Of a DNA stretch of 64,000 bases, positions 50,026 through 59,621 are shown one piece after another (position 1 is the first letter of the stretch; every line of letters starts with the position of its first letter). The translations under genes were made by a program, and so were the position numbers. Location of the stretch: assembly GCF_900215325.1 (NCBI RefSeq), contig NZ_OCMS01000002.1:682001-746000 (forward strand), in the 5' to 3' direction. The notes under the pieces were generated by a model. The model saw only the letters and a list, made by a program, of their open reading frames with translations, did no database searches and was not told the origin of the DNA. Source of the stretch: Fibrobacter sp. UWB16. GTDB taxonomy: Bacteria > Fibrobacterota > Fibrobacteria > Fibrobacterales > Fibrobacteraceae.

Positions 50026-52398
50026 ATGCGCTATTTAAAACTTTATCTCTTATTTTCTCTGGCTGTATTTTTCTTCGCTTGCGCCGATGATGACGAAGGC
50101 GATGAATTCTCCTTTGATAGGGAAATTTCCGAAGTTTCCGTCCTTAAGGAATGTGCTTCCGATGCTCCCGAAGGTAGCGTCTGCTTTAAGATTCGGTATC
50201 GTTATCCGATTCGCCTCAAGAATTACTCCGGCTTGTGTGTTTGGCTTGATACGACGATTGTCGATAGCACGTCGAGGTCAGTCAGCGATAAGCAAATTGA
50301 CAAGGCTCATAGTAAGAGCGTTAGGGACGCCTTTTTTGTCAAGTACGATTCTACCTCAGGTAGCTATTACGATACGCTTGACTTGACGGACTCTATTGCG
50401 CATTTTATCGAGGATGGTTACAAGACTCTCCAAGTGGCGATGTTTAGCGAATATTCTGACGATGGCGATCCCGGTGCTTTGCAGCGCGTGTTCTTAAGTT
50501 TCGTCGATGACCAGCCGCCATCTAAAGTTGAACCGCTTAAGGATTCTGTTTGGTCTACTGGCGCTATGTTTGAATGGTATCGCCCGATGGACCGTACGGA
50601 TATTCTCACTCCGGGAGAATATTCTGGCCTTATTTTTGGATACAACATTGTGATCTGGGCCAAGGACGCCGACGAGGATCTTAGCAAGCTCAAGATAACC
50701 CTTCAGTCTCCGGATGGTGTTGATTATGAAGGGAACAGGCTTTACAAACGTCATGCCCACATCCATACGCATTACGACTCTCTTCTTGTAGATTCTAGCT
50801 CCAACATTGACAAACAAAAGAACTATCTGCATCTTGTTGTTTTTGATGGCAAGGGCTACGATACGCAAAACATTAACAAGAATCGTTTCCGTCTTTTTAT
50901 CGAAGGTCTTCGCACCCAGTCTGAAACCGAAAAATACCAGTACACCATTGGTTTGTCTTCTTGGGATATGGCGGGCAATTACAGTGGTTCTGAAATGTCA
51001 AACCCGGTGGATTCGAATCAGGTCATCAGAAGAACCGATTCTATAGCTCCTCTTATGGCAAAGCGAATCTTTACGGAAGAGGATTCTCTTTTCCCTGGTT
51101 TTGCAAAACTGGATAGCAATAATAGGCTTCGTATTTTCTGGAGCCGTAGCTTAGATCCGCTTTCTAAGAATCATGGAATTGAAGTTGATTCAGAATTGGT
51201 TGTTCCCAGAGGCTGTAACGAAAATAGCTGCTACAAGATTGTGTCGCATTATGAGATTGAATATTACAATAAACTAGATGATTCTTGGAATGCCTATTCC
51301 TACGCTGGCGGCAAGACCCGTTATAGTGAACGCTATGGCCGTGATGAGGATGGCCACTTCTATCGTGATTATACAGGCGTGGGTAGCTTTGTGACGGATA
51401 CGATTCGTTGGGTGGCTCCCGGTGATACTTTGATTTTGCGAATTCGAGGTGTCGATAATTCTGGTTATTATTCTGCAGCCCTTGTGGATTCTGTTTTTGT
51501 TTCGCCGGGCGATGTTGCCGCAGACCTTAATTGCCCTGAAGGATTTGTTGCTGTCTCTACGTCTGATACGACGTCGTTCTGCATGGAGCGGTTCGAACAT
51601 CGCGATGATGATGGCAAGTTTATGACGGGTGTTTTGCATTCCGAAGCTTTGGCTGCTTGTGAGGGAATCTCCGCTAGCGGTTTTGAGGTCTCGTTATGTG
51701 GTGAGCGCGATTGGGAACTTGTATGCTTGTCTGGCGGTTCCCTTGCTTATGGCGTGATCGAAGAGAATGGCTCGGAAGCATCTGATTATCTTTTCAGAGT
51801 TTGCAATGTCGGTACTGGAAATGCAGAATTGGCTGCCAATGTCACAATGCGTGATCCGGGGTGCATGAATTCGATGGGCGTTCGGGACTTGCCTGGGCAG
51901 TACCAAGAGTGGGTGCGAGGTCGTTCCGAAGACACCGCTGCAGTGTTGAAGGGATCTAGCTATATGGTGTTCAATGGCCTTGACCGTGAATCGATTGCTT
52001 ACTGCACCAACCGCGCGTTCCCATACTACACTCGTCCTGGTTATACGTTGGATACTGTTTATCTCTATCGTGAAGGTACTAAGATTGACACTGTTTATGC
52101 TGCTGATACGACTAGAACATTGTATGAAAAATTGACTCCGAAAGATTTCAGAGATACGCTCCAGTTCTACGATGTTGTCGATGCAAATGGCAAGACTATT
52201 GGCGAGGATTTCTCTCTTTATCGTGAATACAAGAAGGGCGGTAAATCTTGGCTGGATTCACTTGCAAATGGATTGACTTATAAACCATCAAGCAAAAAAG
52301 TCGTGTTCTTGACGGGTGAAAAACTCCATTATCGCGAAGCAGCATCGTTCTACAAATCGCCTGCTGTTGGCTTCCGCTGCTGTGCGTATAGGAAATAG
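50026..52398 (+). CDS. Large lipoprotein with C-terminal FGE-like domain
   Basis: 790 residues from the Met at 50026; a GTG at 50017 gives three more. Lipobox VFFFAC, Cys at about residue 21, then a very acidic run (ADDDEGDEF). The middle 480 residues hold repeated beta-domains of fibronectin/Ig style (PPSKVEPLKDSVWSTGAMFEW, RLRIFWSRSLDPL). From about residue 505 a formylglycine-generating-enzyme-like domain follows: CPEGFVAVSTSDTTSFCMERF, GERDWELVCLSGG, DLPGQYQEWV and the end VGFRCCAYRK. It shares this end with the protein at 33488. It is probably an outer-membrane binding protein. Confidence 0.78.
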   Translation: MRYLKLYLLFSLAVFFFACADDDEGDEFSFDREISEVSVLKECASDAPEGSVCFKIRYRYPIRLKNYSGLCVWLDTTIVDSTSRSVSDKQIDKAHSKSVRDAFFVKYDSTSGSYYDTLDLTDSIAHFIEDGYKTLQVAMFSEYSDDGDPGALQRVFLSFVDDQPPSKVEPLKDSVWSTGAMFEWYRPMDRTDILTPGEYSGLIFGYNIVIWAKDADEDLSKLKITLQSPDGVDYEGNRLYKRHAHIHTHYDSLLVDSSSNIDKQKNYLHLVVFDGKGYDTQNINKNRFRLFIEGLRTQSETEKYQYTIGLSSWDMAGNYSGSEMSNPVDSNQVIRRTDSIAPLMAKRIFTEEDSLFPGFAKLDSNNRLRIFWSRSLDPLSKNHGIEVDSELVVPRGCNENSCYKIVSHYEIEYYNKLDDSWNAYSYAGGKTRYSERYGRDEDGHFYRDYTGVGSFVTDTIRWVAPGDTLILRIRGVDNSGYYSAALVDSVFVSPGDVAADLNCPEGFVAVSTSDTTSFCMERFEHRDDDGKFMTGVLHSEALAACEGISASGFEVSLCGERDWELVCLSGGSLAYGVIEENGSEASDYLFRVCNVGTGNAELAANVTMRDPGCMNSMGVRDLPGQYQEWVRGRSEDTAAVLKGSSYMVFNGLDRESIAYCTNRAFPYYTRPGYTLDTVYLYREGTKIDTVYAADTTRTLYEKLTPKDFRDTLQFYDVVDANGKTIGEDFSLYREYKKGGKSWLDSLANGLTYKPSSKKVVFLTGEKLHYREAASFYKSPAVGFRCCAYRK

Positions 52399-52440
52399 AC
52401 GAGAGAACGCCGCAATGCGGCTACAGACTAGAGACGAGAG
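52398..52440 (+). repeat. Dispersed repeat, R2 type
   Basis: AGACGAGAGAACGCC, GCAATGC hairpin, GGCTACAGACTAG and AGACGAGAG. It starts at the stop codon of the preceding gene. Confidence 0.65.
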
Positions 52441-52452
52441 TTGTTGTTTATT

Positions 52453-52479
52453 GTCATTCCCGCGTAGGCGGGAATCTCC
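52453..52479 (+). repeat. Dispersed repeat, P1 type
   Basis: GTCATTCCCGCGTAGGCGGG then AATCTCC. It ends 15 bp before the start of the phosphatase gene and takes up most of its leader. Confidence 0.8.
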
Positions 52480-52494
52480 CTTTTATATAAAAAC

Positions 52495-53289
52495 GTGAAT
52501 AAAATGAATACAGAAGACTTTTTGAATGTCGCAAAGGAACTTGCCCGTAAGGCGGGCGACCTTTGCCTTGAACTCCAGAACAACCTTGGCGATGTCCGCT
52601 ACAAGACTGTTAAAGACGTTGTGACTATCGCCGATGTATCTAGTGAAAAGCTCATTGTCGATGGGCTCCGTGCCGCATTCCCGACACATTCCATCCGCAC
52701 CGAAGAAGCGGGCATCATCGAAGGCTCCGATCCGCGCTACCGCTGGATTATCGACCCGGTTGATGGCACGGTGAACTTTAGCCGTGGTATTCCGCTGTGG
52801 GGCATTTCGATTGCCTTGCATTTCGAAGGCAAACCGCATGTTGCTGTTGTGAACTTGCCGAAGCTTGGTGAACTCTACACAGCTGCAAAAGGCATGGGTG
52901 CGTTCATGAATGACAAACAAATTCATGTGAGCCGAGAATCGAATCCGACACATGCAATTGTTTCGAATGGCGATTTCAACGTAGGCGATGCCGCAAAAAT
53001 CAATGCGCAGAATTCTCACAATTTTGCATGCGAAGCCGAAACGTTCGAACGCGTGAAGTGCTTGGGCTCTGCAGTGATTGAAGGCTGCTTTACGGCCTGC
53101 GGCCGCATCGATTGCTTTGTGATGACCATGAGCTATCCGTGGGACATCGCGGCGATTGCGCTCCTCGTCGAAGAAGCTGGCGGCAAGTCTACACACATTG
53201 ACGGTACTCCCATGCAGTTCGTCGATGCCGAACAGGTCATCTTTACCAACGGCCTTCTGCACGACACTCTTGTGAAAACTTTGCAATAG
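52495..53289 (+). CDS. suhB: Inositol monophosphatase family protein
   Basis: 264 residues from GTG at 52495; ATG at 52504 is equally possible, as neither has a Shine-Dalgarno. Mg-dependent phosphatase motifs are present: RTEEAGIIEGSDPRYRW, WIIDPVDGTVNFSRGIP and YPWDIAAIALLVEEAGG. The family includes inositol, FBP and PAP phosphatases, and SuhB also helps rRNA transcription. The exact substrate is open. A repeat occupies its leader. Confidence 0.88.
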   Translation: MNKMNTEDFLNVAKELARKAGDLCLELQNNLGDVRYKTVKDVVTIADVSSEKLIVDGLRAAFPTHSIRTEEAGIIEGSDPRYRWIIDPVDGTVNFSRGIPLWGISIALHFEGKPHVAVVNLPKLGELYTAAKGMGAFMNDKQIHVSRESNPTHAIVSNGDFNVGDAAKINAQNSHNFACEAETFERVKCLGSAVIEGCFTACGRIDCFVMTMSYPWDIAAIALLVEEAGGKSTHIDGTPMQFVDAEQVIFTNGLLHDTLVKTLQ

Positions 53290-53397
53290 GCGCTAGCCGA
53301 ACCTTTACTGGATTGCGCTCCTACGAACCTAATTCAACTAAGGCTCTAAAGAGCCAAGTTTCATATATCGCGTTGCTCGGAATGACGAATAACCGTC

Positions 53398-53426
53398 GTC
53401 GTCCTGAACGAAGTGAAGGACCCAGT
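53398..53426 (+). repeat. Dispersed repeat, P2 type
   Basis: GTCGTCCTGAACGAAGTGAA then GGACCCAGT. A reverse fragment (CGCGTTGCTCGGAATGAC, about 53369-53386) lies before it. Confidence 0.7.
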
Positions 53427-53440
53427 CAAGTCTTGTATAA

Positions 53441-53480
53441 CAAAAAAACATCCCGATTCCGCGACGGAATCGGGATCTTT
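53441..53480 (-). terminator. Intrinsic terminator of the carboxyltransferase gene
   Basis: Perfect 12-bp arms ATCCCGATTCCG / CGGAATCGGGAT, loop CGA, and a seven-T run on the minus strand. Confidence 0.85.
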
Positions 53481-53501
53481 CATTTTCTAACAGCTTTTAG
53501 C

Positions 53502-53538
53502 ATTGGCCAATGACTATTGACCAATGACTAATAACTGA
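53502..53538 (+). repeat. Dispersed repeat, R3 type
   Basis: CCAATGACTATTGACCAATG then ACTAATAACTG. It shares TGACCAATGACTAAT with 2604-2618. Confidence 0.6.
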
Positions 53539-53539
53539 A

Positions 53540-55081
53540 TTACAGCGGAATATTTCCGTGCTTCTTCCAAAGCACAGCCTTCTTCTTGTTCTTCAAGTTT
53601 TCGAAGGCGGAAACAAGGCGGTCGCGAACGCTCTTCGGTTCGATGACTTCGTCGATGAATCCGTTGCCAGCGGCGATATACGGGTTCAAGTACTTTTCTT
53701 CGTATTCGGAGATGTACTGTTCGCGGAGCTTGGCCGGTTCAGCAGAAGCGGCGATTTCCTTTCTGCGGAGAATGTCGACAGCACCTTCAGCACCCATAAC
53801 GGCGATCTGAGCGATCGGGAGGGCGAACACGCAGTCTGCACCGAGGTTCTTGCTGTTCATGGCGATGTAAGCACCACCGTATGCCTTGCGGAGAATGAGT
53901 GTCACGCGCGGCACTGTTGCTTCGGCGTATGCAAAGAGGAGCTTTGCACCGTGGCGGATAATGCCGTTGTGTTCCTGCTTCGTGCCCGGCATGTAACCCG
54001 GAACGTCTTCGAGCGTAAGGATAGGAATGTTGAAGCTGTCGCAGAAGCGGACAAAGCGTGCTGCCTTATCGCTAGCGTCCACGTCCAAAGAACCGGCGAG
54101 GTACTTCGGCTGGTTAGCGACAACGCCAATCACGTTACCGTCGAGGCGGATAAAGCCGATGACAACGTTCTTTGCAAATTCCGGCTGGATTTCGAGGAAG
54201 GAATCCTTGTCGGCAAAGCAGTTGAGCACGTCGCGAACATCGTAAGCGCGCTTGAAGTTGTCCGGAATGATTTCTTCGATATCGGCGGACTTGTCCACGA
54301 TCGTACCGGCCTGAGCGACAGACTTGTCTGTGTTGCTCTGCGGGAGGTACTTGAGCAAGTTACGCACGCCTTCGAGGCATTCCTTGTCGTCCTTGTACAC
54401 GAAGTGTGCAACACCGGACTTGGAAGAATGAACGCCTGCGCCACCGAGCTGGTCCGGGGTCACGACTTCAGCAGTCACAGCCTTCACGACAGCCGGGCCC
54501 GTGATGAACATCTGGCTCGTCTTTTCGGTCATGAAGATAAAGTCTGTAATAGCCGGGGAGTAGCAAGCACCACCTGCGCACGGTCCGAGAATCACGGAAA
54601 TCTGCGGAATCACGCCGCTTGCCCAAGTGTTACGGGCGAAAATGCCACTGTAACCGTCGAGGGAGCTAACGCCTTCTTCGATACGGGCGCCACCGCCATC
54701 GTTGATGCTGATGAACGGCACCATGGAATCAAGGGCGAGGTCCATCACGTGGCAGATCTTTTTGGCGTGTGCGGAACCGAGAGAACCGCCGCTCACCGTG
54801 AAGTCCTGGGAGCAAGCGTAAACCGGGCGGCCATTGATCTTGCCATAACCTGTAACGACACCGTCACCGTAAATGCGCTTGGATTCCGGGAGTTCGATGC
54901 TCTGGGAAAGGCGCATGGCGCCGATTTCCTTGAACGTGCCCTTGTCAAAAAGGATTTCAAGGCGTTCGCGAGCAGTGAGCTTGCCCTGGGAATGCTGCTT
55001 TTCTACACGAGCGGCGCCGCCACCGGCCTGAGCCTTGGCGTTGCGTTCGCTCAACTTTTCTAAATACGATTTATCCCACAT
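53540..55081 (-). CDS. Acyl-CoA carboxylase carboxyltransferase subunit (PccB/MmdA type)
   Basis: 513 residues, full length for the family. Both carboxyltransferase halves are present: KLTARERLEILFDKGTF and VSGGSLGSAHAKKICHVMD, FISINDGGGARIEEGV, GPCAGGACYSPA, then VPGYMPGTKQEHNGIIRHGAK and RKAYGGAYIAMNSK. Such subunits carboxylate propionyl- or acetyl-CoA or decarboxylate methylmalonyl-CoA. In an organism making succinate either is plausible. No biotin carboxylase or carrier gene adjoins it. fabD begins 21 bp upstream on the same strand, so the pair may supply malonyl- or methylmalonyl-units. Confidence 0.92.
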   Translation of the reverse strand: MWDKSYLEKLSERNAKAQAGGGAARVEKQHSQGKLTARERLEILFDKGTFKEIGAMRLSQSIELPESKRIYGDGVVTGYGKINGRPVYACSQDFTVSGGSLGSAHAKKICHVMDLALDSMVPFISINDGGGARIEEGVSSLDGYSGIFARNTWASGVIPQISVILGPCAGGACYSPAITDFIFMTEKTSQMFITGPAVVKAVTAEVVTPDQLGGAGVHSSKSGVAHFVYKDDKECLEGVRNLLKYLPQSNTDKSVAQAGTIVDKSADIEEIIPDNFKRAYDVRDVLNCFADKDSFLEIQPEFAKNVVIGFIRLDGNVIGVVANQPKYLAGSLDVDASDKAARFVRFCDSFNIPILTLEDVPGYMPGTKQEHNGIIRHGAKLLFAYAEATVPRVTLILRKAYGGAYIAMNSKNLGADCVFALPIAQIAVMGAEGAVDILRRKEIAASAEPAKLREQYISEYEEKYLNPYIAAGNGFIDEVIEPKSVRDRLVSAFENLKNKKKAVLWKKHGNIPL

Positions 55082-55102
55082 AGTATTCCTGTGTGTTTGC
55101 GC

Positions 55103-55951
55103 TTACTTCTGAATGCGCTTGATAAGGTTGGTAAGAACTTCGCCGGGGCCAAGTTCCTTAAATTCTGTGGCACCATCTGCAATCATGTTCTTGACCGTCT
55201 GTGTCCAGCGGACGGGGGAGGTGAGCTGAGTGAGAAGGTTTGCCTTAATTTCGTTCGGATCCGTGTGCGGCTTGGCATCTACGTTCTGGTAGACCGGGCA
55301 GACCGGAGTCGAAAATTCAGTTTCTTCGATAGCCTTTGCAAGTTCTGCACGGGCGCTTTCCATGAGCGGTGAGTGGAATGCACCACCGACCTGCAGCGGT
55401 ACGACGCGCTTCACCTTACCGGTGAGGTATGCTGCGACTTGATCGATACCGGCCTTTTCGCCAGAAATAACGACCTGTCCCGGGCTGTTGAAGTTTGCCG
55501 GAACAACTGCTGCGTCCTTGACCTGTGCGCAAGCTTCTTCGACGAGTTCATCAGAACCGCCGAGAACAGCGGCCATCGTACCCGGGCGGAGTTCGCAAGC
55601 CTTCTGCATAGCTTCGGCACGCTTTGCAACGAGCTTGAGGCCTGCTTCAAAAGTGATGGCGCCCGTGGCCGTGAGTGCAGAGAATTCGCCGAGCGAGTGA
55701 CCTGCGGCCATATCCGGCTTACCACCCTGGACCTTTGCCATAGCAACAGAGAGCAGGAACACTGCCGGCTGCGTGACTTTCGTCTGCTTGAGGTCTTCTG
55801 CGGTGCCATTGAACATCACGTCAGTGATGTTGAAGCCGAGAATTTCGTTTGCCTTGAGGAACATCGACTTTACGTCGGCGTTCGATTCGAATAAATCTTT
55901 GCCCATTCCTGGGAACTGAGAACCCTGACCGGGAAATACGTATGAAATCAT
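55103..55951 (-). CDS. fabD: Malonyl-CoA:ACP transacylase
   Basis: Loads malonyl units on the acyl carrier protein. 282 residues: FPGQGSQFPGMGKDLF at the start, the active Ser in AAGHSLGEFSAL, FNSPGQVVISG, and the catalytic His in GGAFHSPLM. All catalytic residues are present. Divergent from the ACP-KS-fabG-fabZ genes across a 240-bp promoter gap. Confidence 0.95.
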   Translation of the reverse strand: MISYVFPGQGSQFPGMGKDLFESNADVKSMFLKANEILGFNITDVMFNGTAEDLKQTKVTQPAVFLLSVAMAKVQGGKPDMAAGHSLGEFSALTATGAITFEAGLKLVAKRAEAMQKACELRPGTMAAVLGGSDELVEEACAQVKDAAVVPANFNSPGQVVISGEKAGIDQVAAYLTGKVKRVVPLQVGGAFHSPLMESARAELAKAIEETEFSTPVCPVYQNVDAKPHTDPNEIKANLLTQLTSPVRWTQTVKNMIADGATEFKELGPGEVLTNLIKRIQK

Positions 55952-56192
55952 GGCTCAAATTTAGTAAATAATATTACTGTAAATGGTATTTATATATTAC
56001 AGAAAACATACTTTTTAAAAAAGTTTACAATACGCATTTTGCCCTAAACACACTAACTAATATAGGTGTGATGTGTAATTACCATTCATCCTTAAAAACT
56101 GCATTTTGTATGTTTTTTGTGAAAACTGCAATTTACGAAAGAATATTTTTCTATCTTTGCACTAAAATTTTATCAAAAGAGGATACAATATT
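55952..56192. promoter_or_regulatory. Divergent promoter region between fabD and ACP genes
   Basis: AT-rich. TATCTTTG at 56152-56159 fits the FCB -7 element for the ACP operon. An inverted repeat CTGTAA (55977-55982) / TTACAG (55997-56002) lies close to the fabD start and might be an operator. GAGGA precedes the ACP ATG. Confidence 0.5.
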
Positions 56193-56438
56193 ATGGCAAA
56201 CGAAGAAATCAAGAGCAAACTCAAGGCATTCTTTATGTCCGATCTCGGCGTAGACGGCGATGTCCTGAATTACGATACTCCGCTTTTCGGCGAAGAAATC
56301 GGTCTTGACTCCGTGGACTCCCTTGAAATCATCTCCTTCGTCGATGACAACTTCGGCGTTTCTATGACTGGCGTTGCTAAGGAAAACTTCCAGAGCATCG
56401 ATACCATCGCCGCTTTCATCGAAAAGAACAAGGCTTAA
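56193..56438 (+). CDS. Acyl carrier protein
   Basis: 81 residues, acidic. The phosphopantetheine site is the Ser in GLDSVDSLEI, where most AcpP have the DSLDTVE form. The C-terminal FQSIDTIAAFIEKNK is typical. A variant next to a fused KS-KS gene suggests a dedicated carrier rather than the general AcpP. 36 bp before the ketosynthase gene. Confidence 0.92.
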   Translation: MANEEIKSKLKAFFMSDLGVDGDVLNYDTPLFGEEIGLDSVDSLEIISFVDDNFGVSMTGVAKENFQSIDTIAAFIEKNKA

Positions 56439-56474
56439 TCAAGCCTTTTTATTTGAGTATTGTTTGGAATTTCT

Positions 56475-58868
56475 ATGACTTCTAATAATCGTCGCTGTGT
56501 TGTTTCTGGCCTTGGCGTTATCTGCGCTGTAGGCAACAATGTTGAAGAAACCTGGAAAAACGCCCTGAATTCCGTCTCCGGTATTCACAAGACCACTTCT
56601 CTCGATACCAAGAACTGCTATGCAGACTTGGCTGCCGAAGTGAACTGTGATACGCTGGACGATATCGAATGCCCGGACGAAAAAGACCGCGCCTCCAAGC
56701 TCTGCATCAAGGCTATGAAAGAAGCCCTGAACGATGCTGGTCTCGGTGACTTTGCCGATAGCAGCCGCGTAAGCGTCATTATCGGTAGCTGCGTGGGTGG
56801 AGTCCTCAGCATTGAACAGTACCACCGCCACGGTAAGAACGTCAACGAAATTCCGAAGATGCCCATTGCTGCAATCGCCTCCCAGGTGGCCGAAGCTTGC
56901 CATGCGGGCGGCATTGTCACAAACGTGGGCAACGCTTGCGCTGCCGGTACGATTTCCATTGCTCTTGCTTGCGACCTTATCCGCGCTGGCAAGGCTGATG
57001 TCGTGATCGCCGGTGGCTCCGACTCCTTTGCTTCTGTTCCGTACTCTGGCTTCCTTTCTCTCCATGCTTTGGATGAAAACGGTTGCTCTCCGTTCAACCA
57101 CTGCAACGGCATCACCCTCGGTGAAGGCGCTGGCATCGTGATTGTCGAATCTCTGGAACATGCCGAAAAGCGTAACGCCAAGCGTTATTGCGAAGTTCTC
57201 GGCGCAGGCGTCACAAGCGACGCTCACCACATTACGGCTCCTCGCGAAGATGGCGTCTGCCTCCTCGAAGCGATGGACCGCGCTGTCAGGAATTCTGGCA
57301 TTAAGAAGTCTGACATCGGTTACCTGAACGCTCACGGTACGGGTACGGGCAAGAACGACAATGCAGAAATCAATGCATTCCACAAGTTCTTCGACGAAGA
57401 AAATCCGACCTTGAGTGTCAGTTCGACCAAGGTAATGACGGGTCACTGCCTCGGCGCTGCCGGTGCAATCGAAGCCGTGTTCAGCATCAAGGCTCTCACG
57501 ACGAATACCGTTTTGCCGACGCTCCATTACTCTGCCGAAGATTCCGAAGCCCTCAAGGCCAAGGTTGGCACGATGGACTACGTGCAGAACACCCCGCGTG
57601 CTAAGGAACTCGAATGCGTCATGAGCAACAACGTCGCTTTCGGCGGCACGAACGCAAGTATCGTGTTCAGCAAGAAACCGGGCGATGTGCAGAGCCAGGT
57701 CGCTAAGGATAAGAAGATTGCTGTGACAGGTATTGGCATTGTTAGCCCGATCGGTAACAGCAAGGAAATTTACCTTGACGCCGTCAAGAACGGTAAGCTC
57801 CCGGAATCCGCTTCCGTTTGCTCGACCGTTACGAACGACGACTACAAGGAACTCGGCATCAAGATGGCCTTCTACCGCAAGCTCGACAATCTGGGACAGC
57901 TCCAGACCGTGTCTGGCATGCGCGCCCTCAAGGATGCAAACTTTACGGTCACTGAAGATAATGCCAAGCAGATCGGTATCATCGTGGGTACCAGCGAAGG
58001 CGGCCTCGGTGCCACTTACGATTTCGAGGAACTCATTGCCGAAGCCGGTAATGCTGGCGGTAGCGCCTTCAAGTTCCCTCACACAGTTTATAATGCCGCC
58101 GGTGGCTACCTCTCGATTCTCTCTGGAATCAAGGGCTACGGCGTCACCATCACGACGGGTCCGCTCTCCGGTCTCGATAGCATCGGCTACTCCATGAACG
58201 TCATCCACGATGGTCAGGAAGATGCCATGATGGCTACGGGTACGGACGAAAACCTCCCGATCATCACCGAACTCTGCCAGAAGATGAACGTCGCCGCCGA
58301 CAAGGTGGTGGAACCGTATTCCAACTCCAATGGCTTTGTGGTGGGCGATGGCTCTGTTTCTATCATCATGGAAACTGAAGAATACGCCAAGTCCCGTGGT
58401 GCAAAGGTTTACTGCTACGCCCTTGGTTACGGCAATGGCCGCAAAAACGTGAAGTTCGGCCACATCTCCGGTTCTGACGAAGCTCTTGACCTTGCTATCA
58501 AGGATGCTCTCAACGATGCTGGCGTCAGCATTGACGAAATTGACGCTGTCTGCGGTTTTGCAAACGGCTTCAAGAAGATTGACGATATCGAAAAGGGTGC
58601 ATACGCACGCGTGTTTGGCGACAAGCTCGCAAGTCTCCCGCTCTTCCAGGTGAAGGAACGCGTGGGCGAAGGCCGTGCCGCTTCCGCGACACTCGCCGCT
58701 GCCGAAGCTGCTCTCATGCTCGGTGGTGAACTTGCCGAAGAAAACGCCTACTTTATCGCAAATGGCGAAGTGTCCAAGAAGAAGGTCGCAACAGCGGGCT
58801 TCAAGAAGATCTTGGTCACGTCCTTTGCTACGGGCGGTTCTTACAGCGCCGTCGTGCTCGGTAAATAA
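56475..58868 (+). CDS. Tandem beta-ketoacyl-ACP synthase: active KS fused to inactive KS (CLF-like)
   Basis: 797 residues from the ATG at 56475. The N-terminal domain (1-405) is a FabF-like ketosynthase with Cys155 (GNACAAG), His287 (NAHGTGTG) and His324 (MTGHCLGAAG). The C-terminal domain (about 414-797) has the same fold, but its Cys position reads TGPLSGLDS, the first His position CGFANGF and the second VGEGRAAS. All three catalytic residues are lost, as in chain-length factors. KS and CLF are usually separate proteins. Followed by fabG after 21 bp. Confidence 0.85.
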   Translation: MTSNNRRCVVSGLGVICAVGNNVEETWKNALNSVSGIHKTTSLDTKNCYADLAAEVNCDTLDDIECPDEKDRASKLCIKAMKEALNDAGLGDFADSSRVSVIIGSCVGGVLSIEQYHRHGKNVNEIPKMPIAAIASQVAEACHAGGIVTNVGNACAAGTISIALACDLIRAGKADVVIAGGSDSFASVPYSGFLSLHALDENGCSPFNHCNGITLGEGAGIVIVESLEHAEKRNAKRYCEVLGAGVTSDAHHITAPREDGVCLLEAMDRAVRNSGIKKSDIGYLNAHGTGTGKNDNAEINAFHKFFDEENPTLSVSSTKVMTGHCLGAAGAIEAVFSIKALTTNTVLPTLHYSAEDSEALKAKVGTMDYVQNTPRAKELECVMSNNVAFGGTNASIVFSKKPGDVQSQVAKDKKIAVTGIGIVSPIGNSKEIYLDAVKNGKLPESASVCSTVTNDDYKELGIKMAFYRKLDNLGQLQTVSGMRALKDANFTVTEDNAKQIGIIVGTSEGGLGATYDFEELIAEAGNAGGSAFKFPHTVYNAAGGYLSILSGIKGYGVTITTGPLSGLDSIGYSMNVIHDGQEDAMMATGTDENLPIITELCQKMNVAADKVVEPYSNSNGFVVGDGSVSIIMETEEYAKSRGAKVYCYALGYGNGRKNVKFGHISGSDEALDLAIKDALNDAGVSIDEIDAVCGFANGFKKIDDIEKGAYARVFGDKLASLPLFQVKERVGEGRAASATLAAAEAALMLGGELAEENAYFIANGEVSKKKVATAGFKKILVTSFATGGSYSAVVLGK

Positions 58869-58889
58869 TTTTTTTAAGGAGAATTTATA

Positions 58890-59621
58890 ATGAAAGTTGC
58901 AATCGTTACTGGTTCTTCTAAGGGGATTGGCAAGGCTTGTGCCCTCCGCCTCGCTCGTGACGGCTACACGGTCGTCGTAAACTACTCCAGTTCTGATGAA
59001 GCTGCACTCCAGACGCTTGAACAAATTAAGGCCGAAGGTGGCGATGGCATGGTCTACAAGGCTAACGTCGCCGTTCTTGCCGAAGTCAAGCAGATGGTGC
59101 GCGATGTTTTCAAGGCTTATGGCCGTATCGACGTGCTCGTGAACAACGCCGGTATCGTCCGTGACGAATATCTTTTGATGATGAACCCGGATACGCTCGA
59201 CAAGTGCTTTGACTTGAACGTGAAGGGCTACTTCTATTGCGCACAGCAGGTCGCTGTCAAGATGTACAAGCAGAAGTCTGGTGTTATCATCAACATGTCT
59301 TCTGTTTCTTCTAAGTTTGCTCTCGCAGGCCAGGCTGTTTATAGCGCTACGAAGGGCGCCGTGAACTCCTTTACGCAGACGCTTGCCAAGGAACTTGGTG
59401 GCTATGGCATTCGCGTGAACGCTGTCGCTCCGGGCTTTGTCGCTACAGAAATGATCGAAGCCATCCCGGAAGAAACCCGCAAGGGCTACCTCGAAAAGGT
59501 GCCTCTCAAGCGCTTTGCTTCTGCTGATGAAGTTGCAAACGTCGTTTCTGCACTTGCTTCTGACCAGTTCGCCTATGTGACTGGCCAGGTGATCGTTTTG
59601 GATGGAGGTCTTTCCCTGTGA
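58890..59621 (+). CDS. fabG: 3-oxoacyl-ACP reductase
   Basis: 243-residue short-chain dehydrogenase. NADPH motif VTGSSKGIGKACAL, NNAGIVRD, the catalytic Ser in MSSVSSKFALAGQ and Tyr/Lys in YSATKGA, and RVNAVAPGFVATEM. AAGGAG before the ATG. Third gene of the ACP operon. The next gene begins at its stop codon. Confidence 0.95.
   Translation: MKVAIVTGSSKGIGKACALRLARDGYTVVVNYSSSDEAALQTLEQIKAEGGDGMVYKANVAVLAEVKQMVRDVFKAYGRIDVLVNNAGIVRDEYLLMMNPDTLDKCFDLNVKGYFYCAQQVAVKMYKQKSGVIINMSSVSSKFALAGQAVYSATKGAVNSFTQTLAKELGGYGIRVNAVAPGFVATEMIEAIPEETRKGYLEKVPLKRFASADEVANVVSALASDQFAYVTGQVIVLDGGLSL

Noticed and set aside
56439-59024. 861-codon open frame on the minus strand opposite the ketosynthase gene
   Set aside because: It is antisense to a clear KS gene. 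Long antisense frames also occur opposite rluD (718-2529), nadB (7304-8806), the porin gene (11287-12582), ftsH (37002-38414), the GH2 gene (47595-48806), the carboxyltransferase (53558-55063) and gdhA (62131-63573). They arise because the highly expressed genes avoid codons such as TTA, CTA and TCA that would be stops on the other strand. None shows family motifs.
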